A stretch of DNA of 64,000 nucleotides from a virus. The notes beneath the pieces are model-generated. The model was not told the origin of the DNA. It did not search any database and was given only the letters and a program-made list of their open reading frames with translations. A program made the position numbers and the translations under genes. The stretch spans positions 1 to 64,000 of IMG/VR virus record IMGVR_UViG_3300046736_000061; one strand, written 5' to 3'. Positions 47,361 through 55,290 of the stretch are shown piece by piece (the stretch's first letter is position 1; the number at the start of each line of letters is the position of its first letter).

Positions 47361-47630
47361 TTAATCTAAAAATTCCTCGAATACATGCCAAACCAACGAA
47401 CCGCCTAACTGTTGCACTGTTCCGATATATCGCAATTTAGATGATGGGATGTGCGAATTGCCAGTTCCGATAAAGTGGATAACGTGCCTTTGTCTTTCGA
47501 TTGCGTTGCTATCGACTAATGCCCATAAGCAAACTACCTCTTGTTGTGTTTGGACAGTCAAGATTCTCGCGCCTTTCGGCAATTCAAGTTCTTGGCTATC
47601 GGTCACTTTTAACTGGTATTTATAAATCAT
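47361..47630 (-). CDS. hypothetical protein
   Basis: An 89-residue strand-rich protein with LELPKGARILTVQTQQEVVC then WHVFEEFLD, a layout shared by small phage proteins of unknown function. Directly abuts the upstream gene. Confidence 0.62.
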   Translation of the reverse strand: MIYKYQLKVTDSQELELPKGARILTVQTQQEVVCLWALVDSNAIERQRHVIHFIGTGNSHIPSSKLRYIGTVQQLGGSLVWHVFEEFLD

Positions 47631-47975
47631 TTAATCTCCTTCTTCTGAATTATTTACTAAAACTACCTGCCCACCACCCCTGCAAACTTCGCAAGGTTTA
47701 AATGAATTTTCTAAATCCCTACCGCTTCCCCCACATAAAGAACAAATCACAATTTGATTTGCCTGTAATGGTCTTTGTAATAAGTTAGCAATCTTTATTT
47801 GAACCGAACCTAATTGCATAATTATTATATTATCTCGGTTCCCTTTAAAAACTTCAAACTCTCCGTCTTCTGTACGAACAGTTAAAATTGCTGTCTTAAC
47901 TTTCGTATGCAATTTCTTTTCGAGTAGCTCTATGGCTTTATCGAAAGTTTCTTGAGTTGTTTTTTGACTGGACAT
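47631..47975 (-). CDS. protein starting in R1 with DnaJ-type zinc finger
   Basis: A 114-residue protein beginning MSSQKTTQ, where the ATG and first codons are the R1 half. The C-terminal part has CSLCGGSG then CEVCRGGG, the CxxCxGxG repeats of DnaJ-like zinc fingers. One zinc site is expected. Function unknown. Confidence 0.72.
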   Translation of the reverse strand: MSSQKTTQETFDKAIELLEKKLHTKVKTAILTVRTEDGEFEVFKGNRDNIIIMQLGSVQIKIANLLQRPLQANQIVICSLCGGSGRDLENSFKPCEVCRGGGQVVLVNNSEEGD

Positions 47976-47987
47976 AATGTCTACTTA
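47965..47987. repeat. R1 palindrome, centre 47976
   Basis: Gives the ATG (47975) of the downstream gene and the TAA of the gene ending at 47985. Confidence 0.93.
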
Positions 47988-48353
47988 ATCGTGAATCGTT
48001 CCAACTACTTTAACGGACTTAGCGCCACAGTAAGTATGATTAACAGAGTGTGCATAATCTTCTTTGGTGTATAGCAAGTATCCACCTTCAAGCGATTCTT
48101 TACATACAGTTTCTATGGAACTACCTATTGCTGTAGCAATCGTACACCTATCGTCCCGAAAGATTCTCTGTCCTGTGTTATCCGTAACACCAACATACGG
48201 AGCAACCGTTTCTGATATTACTTTATAAGACTTAATCACACCGTCTTTAAATTCTTTAATGACATTTATTGTGCCTTCAAAATCTCCATAATCAGGCAAT
48301 CCATAAACCCATTTTCCGTCTTCTGTTTTTCCTCTAAATAAAATTTCGTTCAT
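47985..48353 (-). CDS. YopX-family protein
   Basis: A 122-residue protein: ILFRGKTEDGKWVYGLPD at the start and VGVTDNTGQRIFRDD in the middle are the hallmarks of YopX family phage proteins, whose function is unknown. Stop TAA lies in R1. Confidence 0.85.
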   Translation of the reverse strand: MNEILFRGKTEDGKWVYGLPDYGDFEGTINVIKEFKDGVIKSYKVISETVAPYVGVTDNTGQRIFRDDRCTIATAIGSSIETVCKESLEGGYLLYTKEDYAHSVNHTYCGAKSVKVVGTIHD

Positions 48354-48355
48354 AT

Positions 48356-48550
48356 TTATACTCTTTCTTTAGGCCGAATAACCACTTCCACTTTGTTATG
48401 TCTGTTGCATTTGCAATATAAATCGCAATGATATTTACAAGTACCGCTAGTACAATGGAGCCACGCAAGTTTTTCGCAATACGTGCTAGTACATCGAGAT
48501 AATAATTTAACAAGTTCGTAGCCAAATATCTTTAAAATCTTATTTATCAT
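48356..48550 (-). CDS. cysteine-rich small protein
   Basis: A 64-residue protein with a Cys-rich core (CTSTYC, HCTSGTCKYHC, CKCNRH), probably metal binding. Its ends fit exactly between neighbours, favouring it over an overlapping hydrophobic ORF in another frame. Confidence 0.6.
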   Translation of the reverse strand: MINKILKIFGYELVKLLSRCTSTYCEKLAWLHCTSGTCKYHCDLYCKCNRHNKVEVVIRPKERV

Positions 48551-48551
48551 A

Positions 48552-49160
48552 TTAAAATTGACAAATCTGCCTCGGCCCTGGAAGCCTCAATAAACAATCG
48601 CGCACAGGATCGTGCAACATATTATCTAAAACCATTCTGTAAACATCTGCTGTCATTCTTACATCTTGACGACAGTATTCATTCAATCTTTCAAATTCGC
48701 CCCTTTGATAAAGTATTGGGGCTAATGCACCACCTTCTTTTTCTGACTTGCTTGCGATATTATTCGCTTTACAGATAGCGTCTAAGTTGTGTCCTTTCGG
48801 ATACTGACCACGCTGTTTTTTAATTTCCTCAAACATATCATAGCTTTGTGGGATAAGAAAACCGTGTGCGTTTAATAGTTTGTTATCAAAATGATGATTA
48901 TTAAAACCAATAGCGCAGAGCGTATCAAGAAATAATTCGTTTAATTTTTTTGCGTGGAATGGGTTTTTAAAATCGAAAGTGTGCATCGTGTCGTTAGAAA
49001 ATTCATATACACAAACTACGCTAATTCCCATTCCAATATAGTCTGTCCATCCTTGACAGTATTCAAAATCGGGATTATTTGGTTTTCCTTTTTGTGGAAT
49101 ACATCGTTTAATTTCGCAATCGTAAATAATCGTATCTTTTAATAATTCGTCTAATGACAT
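48552..49160 (-). CDS. DEDD-family 3'-5' exonuclease-like protein
   Basis: A 202-residue protein with IYDCEI near 12-17 (DxE), GFNNHHFDNKLL near 85-96 (second Asp) and YCRQDVRMT near 170-178 (Y-x3-D), which fits a DEDDy exonuclease. It likely digests DNA or RNA 3' ends during phage replication or recombination. The C-terminus is short. Confidence 0.78.
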   Translation of the reverse strand: MSLDELLKDTIIYDCEIKRCIPQKGKPNNPDFEYCQGWTDYIGMGISVVCVYEFSNDTMHTFDFKNPFHAKKLNELFLDTLCAIGFNNHHFDNKLLNAHGFLIPQSYDMFEEIKKQRGQYPKGHNLDAICKANNIASKSEKEGGALAPILYQRGEFERLNEYCRQDVRMTADVYRMVLDNMLHDPVRDCLLRLPGPRQICQF

Positions 49161-49161
49161 T

Positions 49162-49374
49162 TTAATAACCTCTCTCTATAAATATAGCTTCATAATAGGC
49201 TCTAACAGCCCTTGTAGAATCTGGTACTTTAGGTTTTTCCATAAAATTTACGATAGGCATAATACCTTGACCACACAATTCTTCAAAGCAGTCGTTACAG
49301 ATATAATAACCTTCACCCGACCTATCGCACATAACATTCTCGCATCCTTTTCTATCGCAAGCCAAAACTCCCAT
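49162..49374 (-). CDS. small zinc-binding protein
   Basis: A 70-residue protein with CDRKGCENVMC and CNDCFEELC, a treble-clef-like set of cysteines. This type recurs in phages. Function unknown. Confidence 0.75.
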   Translation of the reverse strand: MGVLACDRKGCENVMCDRSGEGYYICNDCFEELCGQGIMPIVNFMEKPKVPDSTRAVRAYYEAIFIERGY

Positions 49375-49384
49375 TTCGCTCCTT

Positions 49385-49407
49385 CAGCTAGACATTATGT
49401 CTACTTA
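49385..49407. repeat. R1 palindrome, centre 49396
   Basis: Carries the TAG of the 24-residue gene. Confidence 0.92.
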
Positions 49408-49475
49408 AACAATAAATAATAACCCGCTACACAAACAGCAACTAGAATAATGAAATAAATAGCCTCTCTATCCAT
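49401..49475 (-). CDS. 24-residue membrane peptide
   Basis: Starts at ATG 49475, MDREAIYFIILVAVCVAGYY, and consists of a single transmembrane helix plus a short end. One base from the upstream stop and ending in R1. The function is unknown; very short, so moderate confidence. Confidence 0.5.
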   Translation of the reverse strand: MDREAIYFIILVAVCVAGYYLLFK

Positions 49476-49476
49476 A

Positions 49477-49677
49477 TTACGTTTCATCTTCGATTATTTC
49501 TTCGTCAATAGTTATACCATCTGCTAGCATTAAAGGCTGTGGTTTCGGCACTTCAATCGCAATAAAACCCTTACCTTCATCGGTACGAATTAATTGCTCA
49601 ATTATAAACGCGTGTTCTTCACACAAATAAATTCGATTCGCCAATACATCGCACCCACATTTTAATCGTCGCCTCAT
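49477..49677 (-). CDS. hypothetical protein with CGC motif
   Basis: A 66-residue protein from ATG 49677, preceded by AAAGGGAGTAAA, so preferred over a longer start at 49752. It begins MRRRLKCGCDVLANR with a Cys pair (CGC, later CEEH) and has a Glu/Asp-rich tail. Function unknown. Confidence 0.62.
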   Translation of the reverse strand: MRRRLKCGCDVLANRIYLCEEHAFIIEQLIRTDEGKGFIAIEVPKPQPLMLADGITIDEEIIEDET

Positions 49678-49759
49678 TTTACTCCCTTTAGCAATCTTTA
49701 TACCCCTCCCACAAGCGCAGAACAGGCCCCCACAGGCCGCGTAACAGCGCATAGGTAGG

Positions 49760-50350
49760 TTAGGTCGAACTCGAAATCAAACGGGCTGTAATCGCAATTT
49801 GATTTTCAATGTAGGCAATACGGGCATTCGCAAACGCCCTAATCCAGCCTATTAATTCTGTTGGTTTTTCACTATGCCATTGACAAAAATCAATATATGC
49901 TTCACGCTTACCGTCTGCATTTTCTAAGTGGACATAATGTCTACCTATTTTTGCAATACGGCACAAATTATCATCAACACGTTCTAGAATTTCAAACGGC
50001 ACACAAAGAAAATGTTCTGCTTGAAATGTAATGCGAAATAAAGTATCACCATCCCACGGAAAATATTTAACGTTAACTAGCATTTCAACAACTCTATCGC
50101 AAGAATCTCTAATGCTAAATATATTAGCCCTTGCTTGCTCTAAAAGAAATGCCATTGCATCATCGCTTTTCTCAAACCATTTTGAATTACTGGTTTCTCG
50201 TTTTTGATGATAACTGTCGCGTCCATCAACTTCAATCACATAACACTTCTCTGTTTCACGCTTAACATCAAAAGAAGTGATTTGATAAGTTCGTGCTATA
50301 TGTGATTTGGTGTTTACCGAATATCCTGATGCTCGAAATAATATCATCAT
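49760..50350 (-). CDS. hypothetical protein containing an R1 in frame
   Basis: A 196-residue protein. Residues about 134-142 (GRHYVHLEN) are encoded by an R1 copy (centre 49936), between two strand-rich parts. Its ATG overlaps the upstream gene's end. No family recognised. Confidence 0.6.
   Translation of the reverse strand: MMILFRASGYSVNTKSHIARTYQITSFDVKRETEKCYVIEVDGRDSYHQKRETSNSKWFEKSDDAMAFLLEQARANIFSIRDSCDRVVEMLVNVKYFPWDGDTLFRITFQAEHFLCVPFEILERVDDNLCRIAKIGRHYVHLENADGKREAYIDFCQWHSEKPTELIGWIRAFANARIAYIENQIAITARLISSST
49925..49947. repeat. R1 palindrome inside a gene, centre 49936
   Basis: Core perfect; translated in frame as GRHYVHLE. Confidence 0.88.
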
Positions 50351-50604
50351 AAGTTTTGTTTGATTGTCTCCAAGTGCTTTATTAAAACTTCGGCAGTTGT
50401 CTTACTTTTAATCTCCAATACAATTAAGTTAAAGTATTGCAATGTCGCTAAGTCTGATTGACTTACAATTTCACCTTTGGTTTCTACTATAAGCAATAGA
50501 TTTTTGTCTTCAAAAACTAAAGACGTGATACTTAAATCATATTGATCTACAGCTTTAACGGTGCGAGTGCCGCGCTTTTTACCACTAAGAAATTGAATCG
50601 GCAT
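50347..50604 (-). CDS. hypothetical protein
   Basis: An 85-residue strand-rich protein (SITSLVFEDKNLLLIVE). Directly abuts the upstream membrane protein gene and overlaps the next start by 4 bases. No domain recognised. Confidence 0.62.
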   Translation of the reverse strand: MPIQFLSGKKRGTRTVKAVDQYDLSITSLVFEDKNLLLIVETKGEIVSQSDLATLQYFNLIVLEIKSKTTAEVLIKHLETIKQNL

Positions 50605-50829
50605 TTATTGCCGCCTTTTCCACAGACCTAAAAATAAACATCCTACGAGATACATGCCACCAAATACTATGAAAAATGACAGCGGTAGTGCTATGGATAG
50701 CCATACAGGACTTAACACCCACCACCAAGACCAATCAATATAGTTAGTTAATCTCAATGTTATAAAGACTATGGTTAGCAACCCTATAAACCCTATTCCG
50801 CCGCTACTTGCGTTTGAATTATCACTCAT
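50605..50829 (-). CDS. small two-pass membrane protein
   Basis: A 74-residue protein with two hydrophobic helices (GIGFIGLLTIVFITLRL and WLSIALPLSFFIVFGGMYLV) and an ending of KRRQ. It fits small phage membrane proteins; holin or superinfection roles cannot be told apart. Shine-Dalgarno AAAAAGGAGATAGA precedes the ATG. Confidence 0.6.
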   Translation of the reverse strand: MSDNSNASSGGIGFIGLLTIVFITLRLTNYIDWSWWWVLSPVWLSIALPLSFFIVFGGMYLVGCLFLGLWKRRQ

Positions 50830-50841
50830 TCTATCTCCTTT

Positions 50842-51195
50842 TTAACTAGACATTAGTTTAAACGGACTTTTAATTTTCGGTTCTTCTGTTTTCACTTCTA
50901 TTTTAATTTGAGATTCATCCCATGCTTTTTGATCTGTGTCAAACCAATATAAACTTTCGGGTATGGTGCCGATATTTATATAAGATGCCCAATCCATTCT
51001 GAAAAAATCTGTTCGCAAAAACTTTAAAAACTTCGCCCTATCCAACCCTTCAATAGAAACTTCTCTATGTGTAATGCTTCCATCATCTAACATGAAGGGT
51101 ATAGAAGTAGTGATAACGATAGACTTTCCGTTGTCGGTTATCAACTCGATTTTGTTCTGCGGTAGCCACAAGTCTTTCCGTAATTGCACTAACAT
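50842..51195 (-). CDS. hypothetical protein
   Basis: A 117-residue strand-rich protein from ATG 51195. It overlaps the upstream gene by 113 bases; a later ATG at 51093 would cut the overlap to 11 bases. Its last residues MSS and TAA are encoded by a half R1. Confidence 0.6.
   Translation of the reverse strand: MLVQLRKDLWLPQNKIELITDNGKSIVITTSIPFMLDDGSITHREVSIEGLDRAKFLKFLRTDFFRMDWASYINIGTIPESLYWFDTDQKAWDESQIKIEVKTEEPKIKSPFKLMSS
50843..50853. repeat. R1 half-site
   Basis: TAACTAGACAT present, the right half is lost. It carries the TAA of the gene ending at 50842. Confidence 0.75.
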
Positions 51196-51739
51196 CTTCT
51201 TTTGTGTTTCTCCTTTTCCTTTTAGAAGGCGGCGGTAACGTAACTAAAGAGTTGTTTGGCCTAACAAATAACCAATTGTCTTTAGCAGACCCTAAACCCC
51301 ATTGTTGATAACGAGTAAATAAATACTCCAACTCGCTAGGCAGTATATTTACTTCGTCTAAGACTTTGTATTTATCTCGAATCCATAAACTATCTTCTTG
51401 ATAAACCCGTAAACTTTCGGTATAAACAACTGCCGAATAAATATATAATGCACTACTAGCAATTTCAATCCCTTGCTTTAGGTTTTTCGTTTCTAATGCC
51501 TGTTTAAACGCTTTTTGTACATCTTTAAGTGCTTCTATTGTTGTAACTGTCCATAATTCCCAATCATAAAAACCATTGCACCACGAATATCTGCTTATTT
51601 CATATGCAATTAAAAAATTTAATTCGTCAATCTCAAACTTAAACGGGTTAGAAAAATGTTTTATACTAATCGGTTCTGGAGGATATATTCTTTTCCCTTC
51701 TACTAAAACAAAATCTTTTCGATTTAACTTGGCAGACAT
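51083..51739 (-). CDS. hypothetical protein
   Basis: A 218-residue protein, aromatic-rich and helical in the middle, with KRKRRNTK near 175. The final 30 residues overlap the next gene in another frame and look unlike a normal domain end. No family recognised. Confidence 0.6.
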   Translation of the reverse strand: MSAKLNRKDFVLVEGKRIYPPEPISIKHFSNPFKFEIDELNFLIAYEISRYSWCNGFYDWELWTVTTIEALKDVQKAFKQALETKNLKQGIEIASSALYIYSAVVYTESLRVYQEDSLWIRDKYKVLDEVNILPSELEYLFTRYQQWGLGSAKDNWLFVRPNNSLVTLPPPSKRKRRNTKEDVSAITERLVATAEQNRVDNRQRKVYRYHYFYTLHVR

Positions 51740-52083
51740 AAGTTTTTGTCGTCGTTAGTGTCGATAAACACACCGTCTTTAGCGTCTTTTAGAACCTCAA
51801 ATAAATTAAAGTATATATCTCCAATCTTATATTTTTCGTGTACTGTCATTTTGTACAGACAAATTTTCCACGCTTTATCTTTATATTTATTCGGAACACG
51901 CCGAAACATTCTCTCTAAAATACTATTAACTTCCCCTAACCGCTGTCCTCTTTCATCTTTTTCGTAAGTCTCTGGCATAACACGCTGTCTTGGACTTACT
52001 AAACTCTGTGCTTGGGTTATTAATTCTTGCTTACTATCCCACTTAAGAATTTTATCTACCTTCGCTTGTCTTCTACTGTTCAT
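51724..52083 (-). CDS. hypothetical protein
   Basis: A 119-residue basic protein with an N-terminal helical part (SRRQAKVDKILKWDSKQEL). It overlaps both neighbours by 16 and 11 bases. No domain recognised. Confidence 0.6.
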   Translation of the reverse strand: MNSRRQAKVDKILKWDSKQELITQAQSLVSPRQRVMPETYEKDERGQRLGEVNSILERMFRRVPNKYKDKAWKICLYKMTVHEKYKIGDIYFNLFEVLKDAKDGVFIDTNDDKNLCLPS

Positions 52084-52546
52084 ACTTTGACTCTACAAAA
52101 ATACTTTCTTCTAGTGATTCGCCTATTTCTTCTAACCGTTTCCAATCTTCGTCTTCTTCGTTAGCTTCTAACTGGACATTATGTCCACTTGAAGCGGCAT
52201 CCCAACTAGAAACTTTTGTCTTATTAAAAGGACTTTCTATAGTGATTTTATCAAATAAAGGCAATTCTGGCTCTGGCGGTTCAACAAAAAACTTCGCTAA
52301 TTTAGTTCGATTATCCTCTTGATCTATTAACCATTCCTTTAAAGCAAATTCATAACATTCACCATGCTCGTTAGATGTCAATTCCAATAAATCGGTATTA
52401 TTATTATCTAACGATACAAACCCTTCCATCATACTGAACGGAGCATTAAATGGACGCCTACCCCAAATCTTAAAACAAGCAGATTTTTCTGTAAACTTCA
52501 CAAAAAATTCAGATGGTATTTGTAATGTTATATATTTATCCGGCAT
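52073..52546 (-). CDS. hypothetical protein with in-frame R1
   Basis: A 157-residue protein with strands at the N-terminus and an acidic helical C-terminus. SGHNVQLE (about 119-126) is encoded by an R1 copy (centre 52180) in the linker before the acidic tail. Function unknown. Confidence 0.6.
   Translation of the reverse strand: MPDKYITLQIPSEFFVKFTEKSACFKIWGRRPFNAPFSMMEGFVSLDNNNTDLLELTSNEHGECYEFALKEWLIDQEDNRTKLAKFFVEPPEPELPLFDKITIESPFNKTKVSSWDAASSGHNVQLEANEEDEDWKRLEEIGESLEESIFVESKYEQ
52169..52191. repeat. R1 palindrome inside a gene, centre 52180
   Basis: Near-perfect copy, translated as SGHNVQLE. Confidence 0.9.
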
Positions 52547-52790
52547 TTTTAACCCCTATCCCATAATAAAACTGCTTACTCTCCAATTGTATTACTCTTT
52601 CTGCGCCTAAATCAATAAAACTCCTATCTGTAAAAGTGATTACTATGTGCAATAAGCCTACTCGATCTGTTGTTTCTTCTGTGTAAGCATAAGTTTCATT
52701 TACTTGTAATCCTTCAATCTCTTCTAGTTCCGATAATGGAGTCAGACCTGTAGTAACCATCCTATGTTGCGTTTCGGTTATTATTAACAT
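52536..52790 (-). CDS. hypothetical protein
   Basis: An 84-residue strand-rich protein, overlapping the next gene by 11 bases. R1 lies just upstream. No domain recognised. Confidence 0.6.
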   Translation of the reverse strand: MLIITETQHRMVTTGLTPLSELEEIEGLQVNETYAYTEETTDRVGLLHIVITFTDRSFIDLGAERVIQLESKQFYYGIGVKNAG

Positions 52791-52794
52791 ATTT

Positions 52795-52817
52795 TAACTG
52801 GACGTTATGTCTACTTA
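52795..52817. repeat. R1 palindrome, centre 52806
   Basis: Core GACGTTATGTC. Carries the TAA of thyX. Confidence 0.88.
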
Positions 52818-53765
52818 TGGCTCTCTGTCTGTGTATTTAGACTTAATTGTTTCATCGACGCCGATTTTACTTGTTAGCAACGGATGATTAGGAACAAAAT
52901 TACCGCGATTTTCATTTTCAAACTGTTTACGAAACTGTTTCCAACCTCGAAAATTACCAGAAAAACTTTCTGTTGGATGCCTTTGCTCGTCAGAGCCTCT
53001 GTATATAGGTGTCGCCACGTGTTCAAAGGGCGACCAGTGTTGACCTTGTGTTAACTTCTCATATAAGTTGAGGTCTTTTGCGCTCTCTCTCGTACCATCG
53101 TGGTTCAGATAAGACACCCGCGCGCAACGCGCAACTGAAATTTTCTTTAACACTTCCGATTTAGTAGGTTCATCGTCTCCTAACCTACTATCCCATTCAT
53201 TAATATCCATTTCATTAATAAAAGGTGTGTGCCATTGTCCATAAGGAATTTCTTCTGGTTTATTCGTATAATACTCTAACTGCATTGCATCAGCCGCCGC
53301 TTTCATTTCTGGTTGTGCGTCTGGATGACATCTTTGCCAAAAGAAGTTATCCCATTCGGTTGCTGTGACAATAACAGTATGCCACATAAACGGTTCAAGA
53401 AGGCGGTTAACAAGGGATTTGTGTAAACCTCGTTCGTGTAATACTTCTGCCAAATCCTCGGCATTATGCTTCGCTTTCTCCCAAAAATCAAAACAAATAC
53501 TCTCATCTTGTGAGGACATTAGTTCACCTCCCTGCATACCAGCTTTTTCTTTAGGCCAAATAACAGGATATGCCCCATTTGTAACAACTCTCGACTTAAT
53601 TTTGTGAAATGGAATCGCCCTACTGCTTGCGGACGATCGTGAAAATACACGATGCGTATTAAATTCGGCCAATACAAACCGATGCATTACAACTTCCATT
53701 GTGGTTAGTCTAGCCCCGTCTGGTGAAATCGAATCTGCGATAATTTTTGCTGATGGTTGTGTCAT
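52815..53765 (-). CDS. thyX: FAD-dependent thymidylate synthase
   Basis: A 316-residue protein. THRVFSRSSASSRAIP near 37-52 is the ThyX signature (HRxxS...SxR), with RWxxR-type helices, WDNFFWQRCHPDAQPE and KISVARCARVSY further along. It makes dTMP from dUMP using folate and FAD, for phage DNA synthesis. Stop in R1, and R1 follows upstream at 53808. Confidence 0.9.
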   Translation of the reverse strand: MTQPSAKIIADSISPDGARLTTMEVVMHRFVLAEFNTHRVFSRSSASSRAIPFHKIKSRVVTNGAYPVIWPKEKAGMQGGELMSSQDESICFDFWEKAKHNAEDLAEVLHERGLHKSLVNRLLEPFMWHTVIVTATEWDNFFWQRCHPDAQPEMKAAADAMQLEYYTNKPEEIPYGQWHTPFINEMDINEWDSRLGDDEPTKSEVLKKISVARCARVSYLNHDGTRESAKDLNLYEKLTQGQHWSPFEHVATPIYRGSDEQRHPTESFSGNFRGWKQFRKQFENENRGNFVPNHPLLTSKIGVDETIKSKYTDREP

Positions 53766-53796
53766 ATATTTATAATAGCGGGGTATTTCTACCCCT

Positions 53797-53819
53797 TAAC
53801 TAGACATTATGTCTGCTTA
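53797..53819. repeat. R1 palindrome, centre 53808
   Basis: Carries the TAA of the SSB gene. Confidence 0.9.
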
Positions 53820-54275
53820 CATCAACTCCGTTCCGTCTGCGGCATACAACGTACCGCCTATGTAATACGTTCCGTCAGGATTAACTTCTCGTCCGTCGTT
53901 ATCCGGTTCTGCTTGTCGTTGTGGTCTGTGTTCACCCGAAGAATTTTGACCGCCACCGATAAACTGCATTTCAGTAGCATTAACCTCAAGTGAAAATCGC
54001 TTATTTCCATCACGGTCTTCCCATTCTTCGGTTCGTAGGCGCCCTTCAATATAAACCGGAGAACCTTTCGCAAGATATTTTGCCGCCGCTTCTGCTGTTT
54101 TGCGCCAAACTGTAACTTTAAACCATAATGTTACATCCTGCAATACTCCTTGTTTATCTTTACGTTTCTCGCTTGTTGCTACGGAGAAGGTACCTACAGC
54201 GTCCCCTTGTGGTGTATAACGTAATTCTACGTCCTTACCTAAATTCCCCACTAAAATTATTTTATTGAAACTCAT
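53817..54275 (-). CDS. ssb: single-stranded DNA-binding protein
   Basis: A 152-residue protein with the OB-fold N-terminus MSFNKIILVGNLGKDVELRY, GDAVGTFSVATS, LWFKVTVWRKTAE and YIEGRLRTEEWEDRDG. The tail is acidic but ends GTELM rather than the usual DDDIPF interaction motif. It coats ssDNA for replication and for the ERF recombinase. Confidence 0.9.
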   Translation of the reverse strand: MSFNKIILVGNLGKDVELRYTPQGDAVGTFSVATSEKRKDKQGVLQDVTLWFKVTVWRKTAEAAAKYLAKGSPVYIEGRLRTEEWEDRDGNKRFSLEVNATEMQFIGGGQNSSGEHRPQRQAEPDNDGREVNPDGTYYIGGTLYAADGTELM

Positions 54276-54305
54276 ATTTTCTTCCTTTTTGTTTAAATGT
54301 TAATT

Positions 54306-54328
54306 TAAATGGACATAATGTCCAGTTA
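54306..54328. repeat. R1 palindrome, centre 54317
   Basis: Carries the TAA of the ERF gene. Left arm TAAATGG. Confidence 0.88.
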
Positions 54329-55234
54329 TTTTGCCGGTGCTTTTGGTTTCGGTATTTGATATCCGTCCGGTACAACAAACTCCAAAACCGATTCCGCTCC
54401 GCAATAAACAGCAACTTGTAAAAGCGTTCTACCCATCGCTCTTGTTAGTTTCGACAAGTCTTTTACCGGCGTTAATCCATTGGCTTTCAACGTAGCGCGT
54501 ACCCAATCTTCAAAATCTAACGACTTCTCATCTGCCCAATTATCAGGAAACTGCGCTTTGATATAACTCCACGTAGTTTCATCTATCGGGTCTGCGTCAT
54601 TATGTGCCGCAACTGCCGGTTTAGCCGCTTCTGGTTTTTTAAACGGACTAACTTTTCCCGGTTCTCCCGGATTAACGGTTGGCGGGTCGGGGTCTTCTTC
54701 TAACTCACCTGTAATTAATTTTTCCGTAATGGATTTTTCCTCTACTGGCTTAGGAGCCTCTGCCGGTTTACTTCTTTGAGCAGATGGTATATTAGCCAAC
54801 CGCGCAGAAGTTTGTTGCGTTTTTTCTCCCGGTTTTGGCATTGCCGCATTAGCATCATCGTCTTCATCCGTCACTAATCCAAGTATCGCTCCAAGTGCAT
54901 AGCGTCTGCCATAAGTAATAAGTGAACCGAGACTTTGCGGGTCTTGTTTTAACTTATTCATTCCTAGTAAACTACTCAACCACTCACCCGATGAGTGAAG
55001 CAAAAGCGTTTCAATCCACAAAATTCCACTATTTGTTTCATCTGGTGCAAACGTTTGAACTACTGAAAGTTCATTCTTAGCCAAAGATTCCCGGCAAGAT
55101 TCCCATAGAGAAGTAAGGTCTGCATACTTACTTTTAAAATATGGATTCTCACTATCTTTTGCGGCAGGTTTTAACGAGCCTTGAAAAGCGGCTAATGCTT
55201 TGGCTAGCTTCCCTAATGTTTCCGAACTCTTCAT
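54326..55234 (-). CDS. erf: ERF-family ssDNA annealing recombinase
   Basis: A 302-residue protein. ENPYFKSKYADLTSLWE and GRRYALGAILGLVTDEDDD are the ERF signatures (ssDNA annealing core at about 20-130). The C-terminal half is a Pro/Glu-rich linker and a small end domain. It acts with SSB and the PD-(D/E)XK nuclease in phage recombination. The Shine-Dalgarno AAAAGGAGATAAA is strong. Confidence 0.88.
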   Translation of the reverse strand: MKSSETLGKLAKALAAFQGSLKPAAKDSENPYFKSKYADLTSLWESCRESLAKNELSVVQTFAPDETNSGILWIETLLLHSSGEWLSSLLGMNKLKQDPQSLGSLITYGRRYALGAILGLVTDEDDDANAAMPKPGEKTQQTSARLANIPSAQRSKPAEAPKPVEEKSITEKLITGELEEDPDPPTVNPGEPGKVSPFKKPEAAKPAVAAHNDADPIDETTWSYIKAQFPDNWADEKSLDFEDWVRATLKANGLTPVKDLSKLTRAMGRTLLQVAVYCGAESVLEFVVPDGYQIPKPKAPAK

Positions 55235-55266
55235 TTTATCTCCTTTTATTTTGGAATTAAACTTGC

Positions 55267-55289
55267 TAACTAGACATAATGTCTACTTA
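55267..55289. repeat. R1 palindrome, centre 55278
   Basis: Just downstream of the MazG-like fusion gene stop. Confidence 0.92.
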
Positions 55290-55290
55290 A

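Noticed and set aside
48334-48525. Hydrophobic minus-strand ORF overlapping 48356-48550
   Set aside because: The cysteine-rich ORF fits the gene ends on both sides exactly; the hydrophobic one overlaps the YopX-family gene.
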